64,000 bases of DNA from Caldinitratiruptor microaerophilus (lineage in GTDB: Bacteria; Bacillota; Sulfobacillia; Symbiobacteriales; ZC4RG38), in NCBI RefSeq assembly GCF_025999835.1, contig NZ_AP025628.1, positions 3,472,001 to 3,536,000 on the forward strand, read 5' to 3'. A model generated the notes under the pieces. It did no database searches. It saw nothing but the letters and a program-made list of their open reading frames with translations, and was not told the origin of the DNA. Positions 7,212 to 14,288 of this stretch are shown piece after piece. The translations under genes and the position numbers were made by a program. Position 1 is the first letter of the stretch; each line of letters begins with the position of its first letter.

Positions 7212-9232
7212 CGGGTGCAGAAGCTCAGGACCATCCAGGCGTTCGCGCGGGAGGTGTGGCGGGGGTGACCGACGACCTCTTTCCGGCCATCCTCTCCGCT
7301 CTTCGCGGCGTCAAGGGTCCGGACGCCTCCGGCAACTACAGCGCCCGTTGCCCCTTCCACGACGACAAGCACGCCAGCCTGAGCCTCCACCCCGAACGGG
7401 GGTTCCGCTGCCATGCGGAGTCGTGCGGCCGGAGGGGTACTGTCCGCGCACTGGCCGAGCACCTGGGCCTGGAGACGCCACGGCGGCGAGACGGCCGGGA
7501 GGTCGTGGCGACTTACCCCTACCGGGACGAGAAGGGTCGGCTCCTCTATGAGGTGGTCCGGTTCCGGCCGAAGGACTTCCGTCAGCGGCGCCCGGACGGT
7601 AAGGGCGGCTACGTCTGGAACCTCGAAGGCGTGCGCCGGGTCCTCTACCGGCTGCCCGAACTGCTGGCGGCGGACCCATCGAAGCCCGTTTTCGTCCCCG
7701 AGGGCGAGAAGGATGTTGAGGCCCTCCGCTCCCGGGGCCTTGTGGCGACGTGCAACGTCATGGGCGCCGGGAAATGGCAACCGGAGTACGCCGAGCACCT
7801 GAAGGGCCGGCATGTCGTGGTCCTGCCGGATAACGACCAGCCCGGTCGGGACCATGCGGCCCGGGTGGTAGCCTCGCTTCGGGGCGTTGCGGCCTCCGTG
7901 CGGCTGATCGAGCTCCCGGGCCTTCCGGAGAAGGGAGACGTCTCGGACTGGTTCGCCCAGGGCCACAGCGCAGACGAACTGCTGGAACTGGTGCGGCAGA
8001 CGGCGCCCGTCTACGAGGACAAGCCCAGGTTCGTCCTGCGGTCGGCGGAGGAGATCGAGGCCCTTCCGCGGCCGCGGTGGCTCATCGAGAACCACATCGT
8101 GGCCGGAAGCCATGCCGTACTGTACGGCCCGAGCGGGAGCGGGAAGAGTTTCATCGCCCTGGACTGGGCCTTGTCCGTGGCGACGGGGAAGGGCTGGATG
8201 GGGTACGAGACCATGCCCGGGCCTGTCGTGTACGTGGCCGCCGAGGGCAGCGCCGGCCTGGGCGACCGTCTGCGGGCGTGGAAGGCTGTATACGGCCGGG
8301 AGACCGCAGGCCGGGTGCACTTCCTCACCGAGCCCGTCAACCTCATGTCCACGGACGACGTGAAGGAGTTCATCCGCACGCTCCGGCTCCTGCCGTCCCC
8401 GCCCGTCCTGGTGGTGGTGGACACCTTGGCCCGCTGCATGGTGGGGGGAGACGAGAACTCCGCCCGGGACGTGGGTCTGGCGAACGCCGGGGTGGACCGC
8501 ATCCGGCACGAGACCGGCGCCGCCGTCCTCATCGTCCACCACAGCGGCAAGCAGGGGACGCAGGAGCGGGGGTCGAGCGCGCTTCGTGCGGCGGCAGACA
8601 CCATGATCGAGCTTACGGACGACGAGGGCGCCATCACCCTGTCCTGCACGAAGCAGAAAGACGCCGAGCCGTTCCCGGCCCTGCCGCTGCGCCTACAGGC
8701 GGTGGAACTGGACGAGGAGCGGCGCTCGTGCGTGGTCCGGTTCGACACCGAGGACGACCGGCGCCGGGACCTGGAGCGGGCGGCATTCACTGCGAGCCAG
8801 AAGAAGATTCTGGATGCCATCCGTGTCCTGGACATCGGCGAGGGGGCCTCGCTGAAGGACATCATGCGGGTTGTGGCCCTGCCCGACCGGACGTTCTACG
8901 ACGCCAGAAGGGCCCTTCTGGATGCCGGCTACATCGTCAAGGACGGCAAGCGGTACCGGCTAACCAACAAAGGTTCGGAAGCCGTAAGGTTTACTGCGGA
9001 TACTGCGGTTGCAGTGCGGTCGCAGTTCCGCACTGCGGTTACTGCGGAGTGCGGGGCCCCTTATAGGGGCCCGCACCGCCGCAGTGCGGAACCGGCACTG
9101 CAAGCGGCTTTGAGAAATGGTACTGCGGAACCCGGAATTGCAGTTAACCTTCCGCCAAGCGAAAGGTCGGAATTAGCTCCAGACGATGACGACGAACTAC
9201 CCTGGCCCCCGGAGGACGAGGAGGAGGGCTGA
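7208..9232 (+). CDS. Phage/satellite primase-helicase (CHC2 zinc finger, TOPRIM, RepA-like ATPase)
   Basis: 674 residues from GTG 7208, overlapping the excisionase stop; GTG 7265 is an alternative start nearer the first domain. A CHC2-type zinc finger (CPFHDDKHA, then FRCHAESCG) lies near residues 48-80. A TOPRIM primase core is seen in FVPEGEKDVEAL and VVLPDNDQPGRDH (170-220). A RecA/RepA-like ATPase has Walker A LYGPSGSGKS near 305 and Walker B VLVVVDTLAR near 400. A winged-helix-like part follows at about 540-590, then an acidic tail. It should unwind and prime replication of the element. The 3' end carries an iteron-like repeat cluster. Confidence 0.9.
   Translation: MTGAEAQDHPGVRAGGVAGVTDDLFPAILSALRGVKGPDASGNYSARCPFHDDKHASLSLHPERGFRCHAESCGRRGTVRALAEHLGLETPRRRDGREVVATYPYRDEKGRLLYEVVRFRPKDFRQRRPDGKGGYVWNLEGVRRVLYRLPELLAADPSKPVFVPEGEKDVEALRSRGLVATCNVMGAGKWQPEYAEHLKGRHVVVLPDNDQPGRDHAARVVASLRGVAASVRLIELPGLPEKGDVSDWFAQGHSADELLELVRQTAPVYEDKPRFVLRSAEEIEALPRPRWLIENHIVAGSHAVLYGPSGSGKSFIALDWALSVATGKGWMGYETMPGPVVYVAAEGSAGLGDRLRAWKAVYGRETAGRVHFLTEPVNLMSTDDVKEFIRTLRLLPSPPVLVVVDTLARCMVGGDENSARDVGLANAGVDRIRHETGAAVLIVHHSGKQGTQERGSSALRAAADTMIELTDDEGAITLSCTKQKDAEPFPALPLRLQAVELDEERRSCVVRFDTEDDRRRDLERAAFTASQKKILDAIRVLDIGEGASLKDIMRVVALPDRTFYDARRALLDAGYIVKDGKRYRLTNKGSEAVRFTADTAVAVRSQFRTAVTAECGAPYRGPHRRSAEPALQAALRNGTAEPGIAVNLPPSERSELAPDDDDELPWPPEDEEEG
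8993..9128 (+). other. Iteron-like ACTGCGG repeat cluster with GC palindrome: candidate replication origin
   Basis: Within the 3' end of the primase gene ACTGCGG occurs at 8993, 9002, 9032, 9041 and 9122, with the reverse copy CCGCAGT at 9079 and variants AGTGCGG at 9013, 9048 and 9083. Two pairs are spaced exactly 9 bases apart. The centre holds GGGGCCCC-TTATA-GGGGCCC (9053-9072). Directly repeated initiator sites beside or within the initiator gene are typical of phage and satellite origins. Origin function is inferred. Confidence 0.55.
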
Positions 9233-9234
9233 CT

Positions 9235-9453
9235 ATGAGCGCACCGGCGCTGACGGAATGCCTGCGCCGGCAAATGCCCGACCTATGCCCAAGGTGCAAC
9301 CGCTTCCCGGCTGCGTTCCCCTTCGAGGTGAGCGAGGTCAACGCTGGGCGGACCCTCGAGGCGGTCTATCGCTGCAAACGGTGCGGGCATGTCTGGAACT
9401 GCTGGTGGGACGCGGAGGCCATCCGGCAACTGTCTGCCGTTGGGGGGGAGTGA
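9235..9453 (+). CDS. Small zinc-ribbon protein 1
   Basis: 72 residues, ATG start 2 bases after the primase stop. Two cysteine pairs, CPRC near residue 18 and CKRCGH near 47, make a treble-clef or zinc-ribbon fold about 30 residues apart. The family is not recognised. It is the first of several consecutive tiny cysteine-rich genes with overlapping or near-touching ends, so they are probably one transcript. RNA-polymerase, DNA or protein binding are all possible. Confidence 0.7.
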   Translation: MSAPALTECLRRQMPDLCPRCNRFPAAFPFEVSEVNAGRTLEAVYRCKRCGHVWNCWWDAEAIRQLSAVGGE

Positions 9454-9456
9454 CCC

Positions 9457-9660
9457 GTGCTCATGGAGGTCGCCAGAATCTGCCACGGCTGCGGCTACGT
9501 CGTGCGGCTCGAACTGGTCCCCGACGCGCGCTACGCCGAGACCCGGGCCAAGGCCCTGCGCGCCCGGGCGAAGGAGCGGCGAGGCCAGTGCCCCCGGTGC
9601 CGGAGCCGTGACGGGGAGATCGTGGCCCGGCCGGTTCCCAAGGGAGGCGGCGCCGCATGA
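9457..9660 (+). CDS. Small zinc-ribbon protein 2
   Basis: 67 residues from GTG 9457, with GGGGGAG 6 bases before it; ATG 9463 is an alternative. CHGC near residue 9 and CPRC near 45 form a zinc-ribbon pair around a basic, Arg-rich middle (ARYAETRAKALRARAKERR). The stop overlaps the next ATG. The function is not recognised; the basic linker suggests nucleic-acid contact. Confidence 0.7.
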   Translation: MLMEVARICHGCGYVVRLELVPDARYAETRAKALRARAKERRGQCPRCRSRDGEIVARPVPKGGGAA

Positions 9661-9986
9661 GCCCCCGCCGGCTGAATGCCCGGCCCGAGGAGGTGCCGCT
9701 GTACACCCGGGCCCAACGCCTGGAGGGCGCCGCCATGTTCATCGACCTGGCCTGCGAGGAGCTGGAGCGGGGCGGGGAGCACATCCTGATGAACTCCGCG
9801 TACGGCCTCCGAAACGAGGTGCTGGCCTGGCGGTTCCGGCTCCTGGATGAGGCGAAGGCGCGCGGCGAGGTGAGGCAGTGCGACGCCTGCGGCGGCTCAG
9901 GCAAGGCGCCGGACGGCTGGGCCTGCAAGGCGTGCGCCGGGGTTGGCCTCGTGAGCCGGGACGGCCTGCGGCTGCCGGGCGAGTGA
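9657..9986 (+). CDS. Small protein with DnaJ-like CxxCxGxG zinc motif
   Basis: 109 residues, ATG overlapping the previous stop, AAGGGAGG upstream. The C-terminal part has CDACGGSGKAPDG and CKACAGVG, the CxxCxGxG repeat of DnaJ zinc domains. The N-terminal part is helical. Similar short proteins occur in phage replication regions of Firmicutes but the role is unknown. It could act as a chaperone-like adaptor or simply a zinc-stabilised binding protein. Confidence 0.7.
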   Translation: MSPRRLNARPEEVPLYTRAQRLEGAAMFIDLACEELERGGEHILMNSAYGLRNEVLAWRFRLLDEAKARGEVRQCDACGGSGKAPDGWACKACAGVGLVSRDGLRLPGE

Positions 9987-9990
9987 AGCC

Positions 9991-10362
9991 ATGGCGGCAC
10001 CGATGAAGTCACCCTACTGCCCGACCTGCGGCGGCCCGCTCCGGCGGCGGGCTCCGGGGTGGTGGGACTGCCCGCAGGGCCACGGTGAGTGGCTCGGGGC
10101 GGAAGGCGAGGTGGGAGACGACGTGACGGAACTCATGGCCGTGGGCTCACTGCGGCCCGACCCGCCGGACCCGCCGGCGGACCCGCTCCATGCCCTGATA
10201 CCCTGGTTGCCCCGGAAGGCGGCGCGTGCGGCCGAGCCGGTGAGCCGGGCAGACGTGGGGACGAGGCGCAAGGGCGGAGGCCGGCGCGGCCGTGGGAAGA
10301 GCCCGCAGCAGCAGAAGATGGACGCCTGGCAGCGGCGGCGGAAAGGAGGCGGCGCAGCATGA
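9991..10362 (+). CDS. Small zinc-finger protein with basic tail
   Basis: 123 residues from ATG 9991. CPTCGGPL near residue 10 and DCPQGHGEW near 27 provide a CxxC...CxxxH zinc site. The middle is Pro/Asp-rich and the tail is strongly basic (TRRKGGGRRGRGKS), which suggests nucleic-acid binding. Its stop overlaps the next start by 4 bases. Family not recognised. Confidence 0.65.
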   Translation: MAAPMKSPYCPTCGGPLRRRAPGWWDCPQGHGEWLGAEGEVGDDVTELMAVGSLRPDPPDPPADPLHALIPWLPRKAARAAEPVSRADVGTRRKGGGRRGRGKSPQQQKMDAWQRRRKGGGAA

Positions 10363-10490
10363 ACCAGATCCTCGAGGCCCTGTTGGCGGCTGCCCTGGCC
10401 GCAGCGGTGCTGCAAAGCCTGGTGGGCTGGGCGTGGGCGGTCGCGACGGTGGTTCGGTGGGCGAGGCGACGGCGGGAGAGGAGGGCCTAA
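10359..10490 (+). CDS. 43-residue membrane peptide
   Basis: ATG 10359 overlaps the previous stop (ATGA) and has GGAGG 9 bases before it. The peptide is one hydrophobic helix (LLAAALAAAVLQSLVGWAW) followed by a basic end (RWARRRRERRA), so it should insert with its C-terminus in the cytoplasm. Function unknown. Holin-like or membrane-stress roles are possible, but one helix of this size is not diagnostic. Confidence 0.55.
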   Translation: MNQILEALLAAALAAAVLQSLVGWAWAVATVVRWARRRRERRA

Positions 10491-10493
10491 GCC

Positions 10494-10706
10494 ATGGGGC
10501 TGCTGCGGTCAACGCTGCGGTGCGGGGAGTGCGGCCAGGCGGTGGACGTGCTCACGAAGGCCCACGTCCGGCTGAGGCACGGCATGACCAAGCGGGAGTA
10601 CCTGCGGCTGCACCCCGAGCACGCGGACCCGACCTACTGGGGAACGGTGCCCTCCGTGGCGCAGCGGATGAAGCAGCGTGGCGAGGACGGGACGGATGCG
10701 GCATAG
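10494..10706 (+). CDS. Small MucR/Ros-like zinc-finger protein
   Basis: 70 residues from ATG 10494. CGECGQAV followed by LTKAHVRLRHGMTKREYLRLHPEH has the Cys2 plus HxxxH arrangement and the G-M-T-x-x-x-Y-x-x-x-x helix of MucR/Ros-type DNA-binding domains. It is much shorter than chromosomal MucR regulators (about 140 residues) and covers little more than the finger. It closes the run of small zinc proteins. Transcription control of the following genes is possible. Confidence 0.65.
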   Translation: MGLLRSTLRCGECGQAVDVLTKAHVRLRHGMTKREYLRLHPEHADPTYWGTVPSVAQRMKQRGEDGTDAA

Positions 10707-10746
10707 GGAGGCGTGAAGCGTGCCCCGCTGTCCCTTGGTGCTAGTG

Positions 10747-10989
10747 TCAATCGCAACGCCCTATGGTGCTCAGGGCCGTGACGATGAGCTGGATGACGCC
10801 CACGACTGCCAACACCCACGTCGCCCGTATCATCGCTTTCGACTGCTTTTCTGCGGCGGTCATCTGGTCGTACGCGACCTTGACCTGCAGTTGATGCTCA
10901 AACGTGCGTGCGTTGATGCCGTGATGATACCGGCCTTCAGCGATTCTCTTGAACAGTTCCTCGTACGACTCGGGTACCGGGTTTTCCAC
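10747..10989 (-). CDS. Small single-helix membrane protein on the opposite strand
   Basis: 80 residues from GTG 10989, with GGGGAGG 10 bases upstream. The N-terminal half is charged and helical. One membrane helix, ATWVLAVVGVIQLIVTAL, lies at about residues 57-74. It is the only minus-strand gene between the primase and the RHH gene and is less GC-rich than its neighbours. Its position between replication and packaging genes is typical of a lysogenic-conversion or anti-phage gene. No family recognised. Confidence 0.6.
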   Translation of the reverse strand: MENPVPESYEELFKRIAEGRYHHGINARTFEHQLQVKVAYDQMTAAEKQSKAMIRATWVLAVVGVIQLIVTALSTIGRCD

Positions 10990-11165
10990 GTGTACGATTC
11001 CTCCCCAAGCGGTATTGGAGGGGGACTTCGGCGAGGCGTTTCCTGCTCCTTCCTGAGAGGGGGTAGGGGGGTGTAAATTTCTGGTACCTGTCTGTCAGAG
11101 ACCGGGCGGGCGGCTCCGCGTGTGCGGCGTCAACCGAAATCCAATTTTTGCGGGAGGTGGTGGAC

Positions 11166-11636
11166 ATGCCCCGGCGGAAGCCCACGGCGCTGAAAGTGCT
11201 GTCGGGAACGGCGCGACCGGATCGGATGAAGAACGAGCCTAAGCCCCGACCGGTGGCTCCGCCGTGCCCCAAGGGACTGCCGAAGGAAGCCCGTCGGCTG
11301 TGGAAGGAAATGGCACCAAAGCTGGAGCGGCTCGGACTGCTTACTGAGACAGACGGGCCGGCCTTCGCCGATCTGTGCCTTTGCTGGGCACGGCTCAAAG
11401 AAGCCGAGCGAGACATCTCGGAGCGTGGCCTGCTCGTGGATGGCGAGCGTGGCAAGGTGAAGAACCCGGCAGCGCAACTGGCCCGCGAATACCGGGCCGC
11501 GGCGCAGAAGTGGGCGGCACGCTTCGGCCTGACACCGGCGGACCGCGGGGTGCTGGACCTGCCGCAGCAGGAAGACGAAGCGGACGATTTCCTTGAGTTC
11601 CTGTGGCAGAGGAAGAACCGGGGGAAGGACCTATGA
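11166..11636 (+). CDS. terS: Terminase small subunit, P27 family
   Basis: 156 residues from ATG 11166 (MPRRKPTALKVLSG), which has GGAGGTG 6 bases upstream. The N-terminal PTALKVLSGTARPDR and C-terminal AAQKWAARFGLTPADRG blocks are typical of P27-type small terminases, which recognise phage DNA and start packaging. A second related protein follows with a 4-base overlap. No large subunit gene follows, so packaging would need one supplied from elsewhere. Confidence 0.88.
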   Translation: MPRRKPTALKVLSGTARPDRMKNEPKPRPVAPPCPKGLPKEARRLWKEMAPKLERLGLLTETDGPAFADLCLCWARLKEAERDISERGLLVDGERGKVKNPAAQLAREYRAAAQKWAARFGLTPADRGVLDLPQQEDEADDFLEFLWQRKNRGKDL

Positions 11637-12001
11637 AGCCGCAGCCGCCGCCGGAGGGGTTGAGCGGCGAGGCCCAGCAGGTCTGGTGGCGGACACTCCG
11701 CTTCCTGCGGGACCTGGGCACGCTCGACCAAGTATCAGCGGAAGAACTCGCCGACTATTGCTGGGCGGTGGCTCGAATGCAGGAACACAGGGAACACGAC
11801 TCGTTCCTGCAGGACAGTCAAGTCATGCTGGCCTTCGCCAGGAAATATGGGCTGACACCTGCCTCACGCGCCCGGCTGGGCATCGTGTGGACGAACAAGG
11901 GATGGCGAAGGCTTCGGCGGAGGACACAAGAGCCCGGGGGAGTGGGCGAGACCGATACCGAAGGGGAGGATGCCTCCGATGGGGATGAACCGGACGAGTG
12001 A
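11633..12001 (+). CDS. Second terminase-small-subunit-like protein
   Basis: 122 residues from ATG 11633, overlapping the stop of the first terS. LSGEAQQVWWRTLRFL and MLAFARKYGLTPASRARLGI match the helical core and C-terminal FGLTPxSRARL block of P27 small terminases, but the N-terminal HTH segment PTALKVLSG is absent. An acidic tail (ETDTEGEDASDGDEPDE) ends it. It could be a partner, decoy or regulator of the first protein. Confidence 0.7.
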   Translation: MKPQPPPEGLSGEAQQVWWRTLRFLRDLGTLDQVSAEELADYCWAVARMQEHREHDSFLQDSQVMLAFARKYGLTPASRARLGIVWTNKGWRRLRRRTQEPGGVGETDTEGEDASDGDEPDE

Positions 12002-12203
12002 CACCGCCGAGTTGAAGGCCGAGATGGACGAGCTGCGCCGCCGGCGCGACGAGTTGAAGCGCCGATTCCAGGTGGCCCCGCCAGGAGGGGGCACCGCGCT
12101 ACCGGACGAGGGCGCGGAGGGGCTCCAGGCACCGGCCGAAGCGGGCGATGAAGCCGAGGGGGGCGAGGATGACGACGCCGCGGAGTGGACCGCTGAGGTC
12201 TGA
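11979..12203 (+). CDS. Small coiled-coil, acidic-tailed protein
   Basis: 74 residues from ATG 11979 (MGMNRTSD), 9 bases after AAGGGGAGG; ATG 11970 and 11985 are alternatives. A heptad-rich charged helix (AELKAEMDELRRRRDELKRR) is followed by a Gly/Pro/acid-rich tail. It overlaps the previous gene and the next one. It occupies the place where large terminase and portal genes would normally be. Possibly a scaffold-like or DNA-binding factor; not recognised. Confidence 0.5.
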   Translation: MGMNRTSDTAELKAEMDELRRRRDELKRRFQVAPPGGGTALPDEGAEGLQAPAEAGDEAEGGEDDDAAEWTAEV

Positions 12204-12408
12204 CACCACACCGCCGCTTCTGCGGGCGTACCACCTTCTCCTGGGACACGTGACCCAGCAGGGGCGGCCCATGACCGACGAGGAGCGGGAGGCGCTGCGG
12301 GCGATCCTGGACGCCCACGCGAAGCTCGAGCGTGACGCCCTGAAGCGGCGGGAGCGCGAGCTGCGCCGGAAGGCGAAGCGGCGGGCCGCCGGCGGGGGCT
12401 GGGCTTGA
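12169..12408 (+). CDS. Small basic helical protein
   Basis: 79 residues from ATG 12169, which has GAGGGGGG about 6 bases upstream; ATG 12148 is in the same frame. The sequence is helical and ends in a very basic stretch (KRRERELRRKAKRRAAG), consistent with nucleic-acid binding. It overlaps the previous gene by 35 bases. No family recognised. Confidence 0.5.
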   Translation: MTTPRSGPLRSDTTPPLLRAYHLLLGHVTQQGRPMTDEEREALRAILDAHAKLERDALKRRERELRRKAKRRAAGGGWA

Positions 12409-12510
12409 AGGCGGCAATGGAACGTGGTACCATTGAACCAGAAGACGTGCCCGGCCGAGAGCGCCGTTGGAGGTGCTGACGCCTGGGCCGAAATCCTGGA
12501 GCGCGTTGGA

Positions 12511-12560
12511 GCGCCCGGGAGACGTGGCAGGACTGCGCCCCTGCCATGTTTCCCGGGCGC
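12511..12560 (+). ncRNA. Perfect 21-bp hairpin upstream of the capsid gene
   Basis: Arms 12511-12531 (GCGCCCGGGA then GACGTGGCAGG) and 12540-12560 pair along all 21 positions, with two G-U pairs, around an 8-base loop ACTGCGCC. No T-run follows, so it is not a standard terminator. It lies 26 bases before the start of the next gene and could be an RNA-processing site, attenuator or protein-binding RNA. A smaller hairpin, CAATGG...CCATTG, precedes it near 12415-12435. Confidence 0.65.
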
Positions 12561-12585
12561 TTCGCGTTGAGAGGGGGTGTCAAGC

Positions 12586-12810
12586 ATGCGAAACGTGCAG
12601 GGCATCGAGTTCGCGGCCCATCCGCTGGCCTACCGTTACGGCGGGATGACCGCCCTGGCCGATGCCGCGCTGGCGGCGCAGATTCGGGCGCTCGGCTTCG
12701 TGGTGGAGGAGCTGGTCCGGCGGGTTGAGGCGAACGACGGGCGGCGGCGGCAGGTACCTGCGAGCCTTCAGGCGCGGCGACTGCGGCTCATGAACATGAC
12801 GGAGGTGTGA
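12586..12810 (+). CDS. Small hypothetical protein before the capsid gene
   Basis: 74 residues from ATG 12586, with GAGGGGGTG about 8 bases upstream; GTG 12577 in frame is too close to that site. The sequence is helical (MTALADAALAAQIRALGFVVEELVRRVE) with no cysteine or membrane segment. It ends just before the capsid start and shares its ribosome-binding region. Possibly a capsid-associated or scaffold-like factor; no family recognised. Confidence 0.6.
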   Translation: MRNVQGIEFAAHPLAYRYGGMTALADAALAAQIRALGFVVEELVRRVEANDGRRRQVPASLQARRLRLMNMTEV

Positions 12811-12812
12811 GC

Positions 12813-13967
12813 GTGCTTTCGGCGGTAGAACAGCGGGCACAGGTCCTGGCCCAGGCCCGCGCCATCATCGAAACGGCCGAACGGGAAGGGCGAGGCCTCA
12901 CCGAGAGCGAGCAGAGGCGATGGGACGGGCTCATGGCTGAGGCGGAGCGGCTGCGGGCCGTCGCCCGAGGAGACGATGCCCCACGGCCCCGGGTGCAGTT
13001 CCGGGAGAAGCGGCTCCTGAACCTGGGGCCGGAGTACCGGGCCGCCTTCGCACGGTACCTGGTGCAGGGGAACGAACTGCTCGGCCAGTCCGACCAGCGC
13101 GCCCTGGCGGCCGGCGAGTTCCCCCGCGGCGGATACCTGATCCCCCCGACCATGCTGGCCGAGGCCCAGGTGATCATGGCCGGCGTCAGCCCGCTCCGGA
13201 ACCTTGTCCGGACGTGGCCCCTCGAGCACGAGTACAGTCTGGGCGTCCCGACGGTCGATGTCGGCGACGATGCGGTGTGGTCCCCCGAAACCAGCATCGG
13301 CGCCGAGGACACCAGCGTGGTGTTCGGCAAGCGGGAGCTCCGCCCCCACGATCTGACGGCGTTCTTCAAGGTCTCGAACAAGCTCCTCCAGACCAGCCTG
13401 GCGGCGGAAGACGTGGTGCTGGCCGTGCTGGCGGAGAAGCTCGCCATGGCCCTGGAGAGGGCTTATCTCACTGGCGACGGGGTGCAGAAGCCGCTGGGCG
13501 TGTTCGTCGCGTCCTCGCAGGGCATCTCCACCGCCCGGGACGTGAGCGTGGGCACGGGGGCCATCACCTATGACGGCCTCGTGGCCATGAAGTACGCCCT
13601 GAAGGCGACGTACTGGCCCCGAGCCCGTTGGGTGATGCATCGCGACGTGGCGAAGGCCATCGCCCAGATCAAGGACACGGCCGGGCAGCCGATCTGGAAG
13701 GAGTCAACCCGCGCCGGTGAGCCGGACCGGCTCCTGGGCTTCCCCGTGATCCTGAGCGAGTACGCGCCGAACACGATCGCCACGGGGAACTACGTGGTGG
13801 TCCTCGGCGACTGGTACTGGTACTGGACCGCGGAGCGCCCGACAGTCTTCGTCCAGGTCCTGAGCCAGCTCTGGGCCGATCAGAACCTGACCGGCTACCT
13901 GACCCGCGGCGAGTTCGACGGTGGCCCGGCCCTGGAGGAAGCGTTCGTCCGGGGGAAGGTGTCGTGA
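12813..13967 (+). CDS. HK97-type major capsid protein
   Basis: 384 residues from GTG 12813, which sits 7 bases after GGAGGT; GTG 12807 is possible. Residues 1-60 are a short coiled-coil delta domain (VLAQARAIIETAEREGRGLTES). The HK97 fold follows, with the characteristic GGYLIPP at about 110, SPLRNLVRT, VFGKRELRPHDLTAFFKVS and GVFVASSQG blocks. HK97-type capsids normally need a protease to remove the delta domain; none is encoded in the element. It should form the icosahedral shell, alone or mixed with helper proteins. Confidence 0.92.
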   Translation: MLSAVEQRAQVLAQARAIIETAEREGRGLTESEQRRWDGLMAEAERLRAVARGDDAPRPRVQFREKRLLNLGPEYRAAFARYLVQGNELLGQSDQRALAAGEFPRGGYLIPPTMLAEAQVIMAGVSPLRNLVRTWPLEHEYSLGVPTVDVGDDAVWSPETSIGAEDTSVVFGKRELRPHDLTAFFKVSNKLLQTSLAAEDVVLAVLAEKLAMALERAYLTGDGVQKPLGVFVASSQGISTARDVSVGTGAITYDGLVAMKYALKATYWPRARWVMHRDVAKAIAQIKDTAGQPIWKESTRAGEPDRLLGFPVILSEYAPNTIATGNYVVVLGDWYWYWTAERPTVFVQVLSQLWADQNLTGYLTRGEFDGGPALEEAFVRGKVS

Positions 13968-13974
13968 TTCGAGA

Positions 13975-14001
13975 GGCGGGGCGTCTCCGTGGCGCCCCGC
14001 C
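13975..14001 (+). terminator. GC hairpin after the capsid gene
   Basis: GGCGGGGCG (13975-13983) and CGCCCCGCC (13993-14001) pair with a 9-base loop, followed by CATGCTATT. It begins 8 bases after the capsid stop and could reduce read-through or stabilise the capsid mRNA. Confidence 0.55.
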
Positions 14002-14024
14002 CATGCTATTGGGGGTAGAAGGCC

Positions 14025-14288
14025 ATGACGCTGACGAAACGCGGCAAAGCAGCCGTCAAGGCCCTTCTCCGTGGCGAGGGCGTGTCGATGAACGGCTGGC
14101 CCCGGGATGAGGTGCTGGCCGTGCTTGACGCTGCACTCACGGAGTTGGAGCGGATGCGAGAGCGGGGCCTGCGCTCTATCGCAAAGATGGAGGCGCTGAT
14201 TACCGAACTGCAGGGGCATGTCCGGGACTTCGAGGCGGACATCGCCAGGGTGAGGGAACTGCGCGCGCAGGTGGTGGGTGGCCAGTGA
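14025..14288 (+). CDS. Small coiled-coil protein between capsid and gp10-like genes
   Basis: 87 residues from ATG 14025 with TTGGGGGTAGAAGGCC upstream. A charged, heptad-like helix (LERMRERGLRSIAKMEALIT) runs to the end. It overlaps the gp10-like gene start. In complete HK97-like phages, head-tail connector genes sit here, but this protein does not look like one. Function unknown. Confidence 0.6.
   Translation: MTLTKRGKAAVKALLRGEGVSMNGWPRDEVLAVLDAALTELERMRERGLRSIAKMEALITELQGHVRDFEADIARVRELRAQVVGGQ

Noticed and set aside
9053-9072. GGGGCCCC-TTATA-GGGGCCC as a terminator
   Set aside because: It lies inside the primase reading frame with no T-run and is better seen as part of the repeat cluster.
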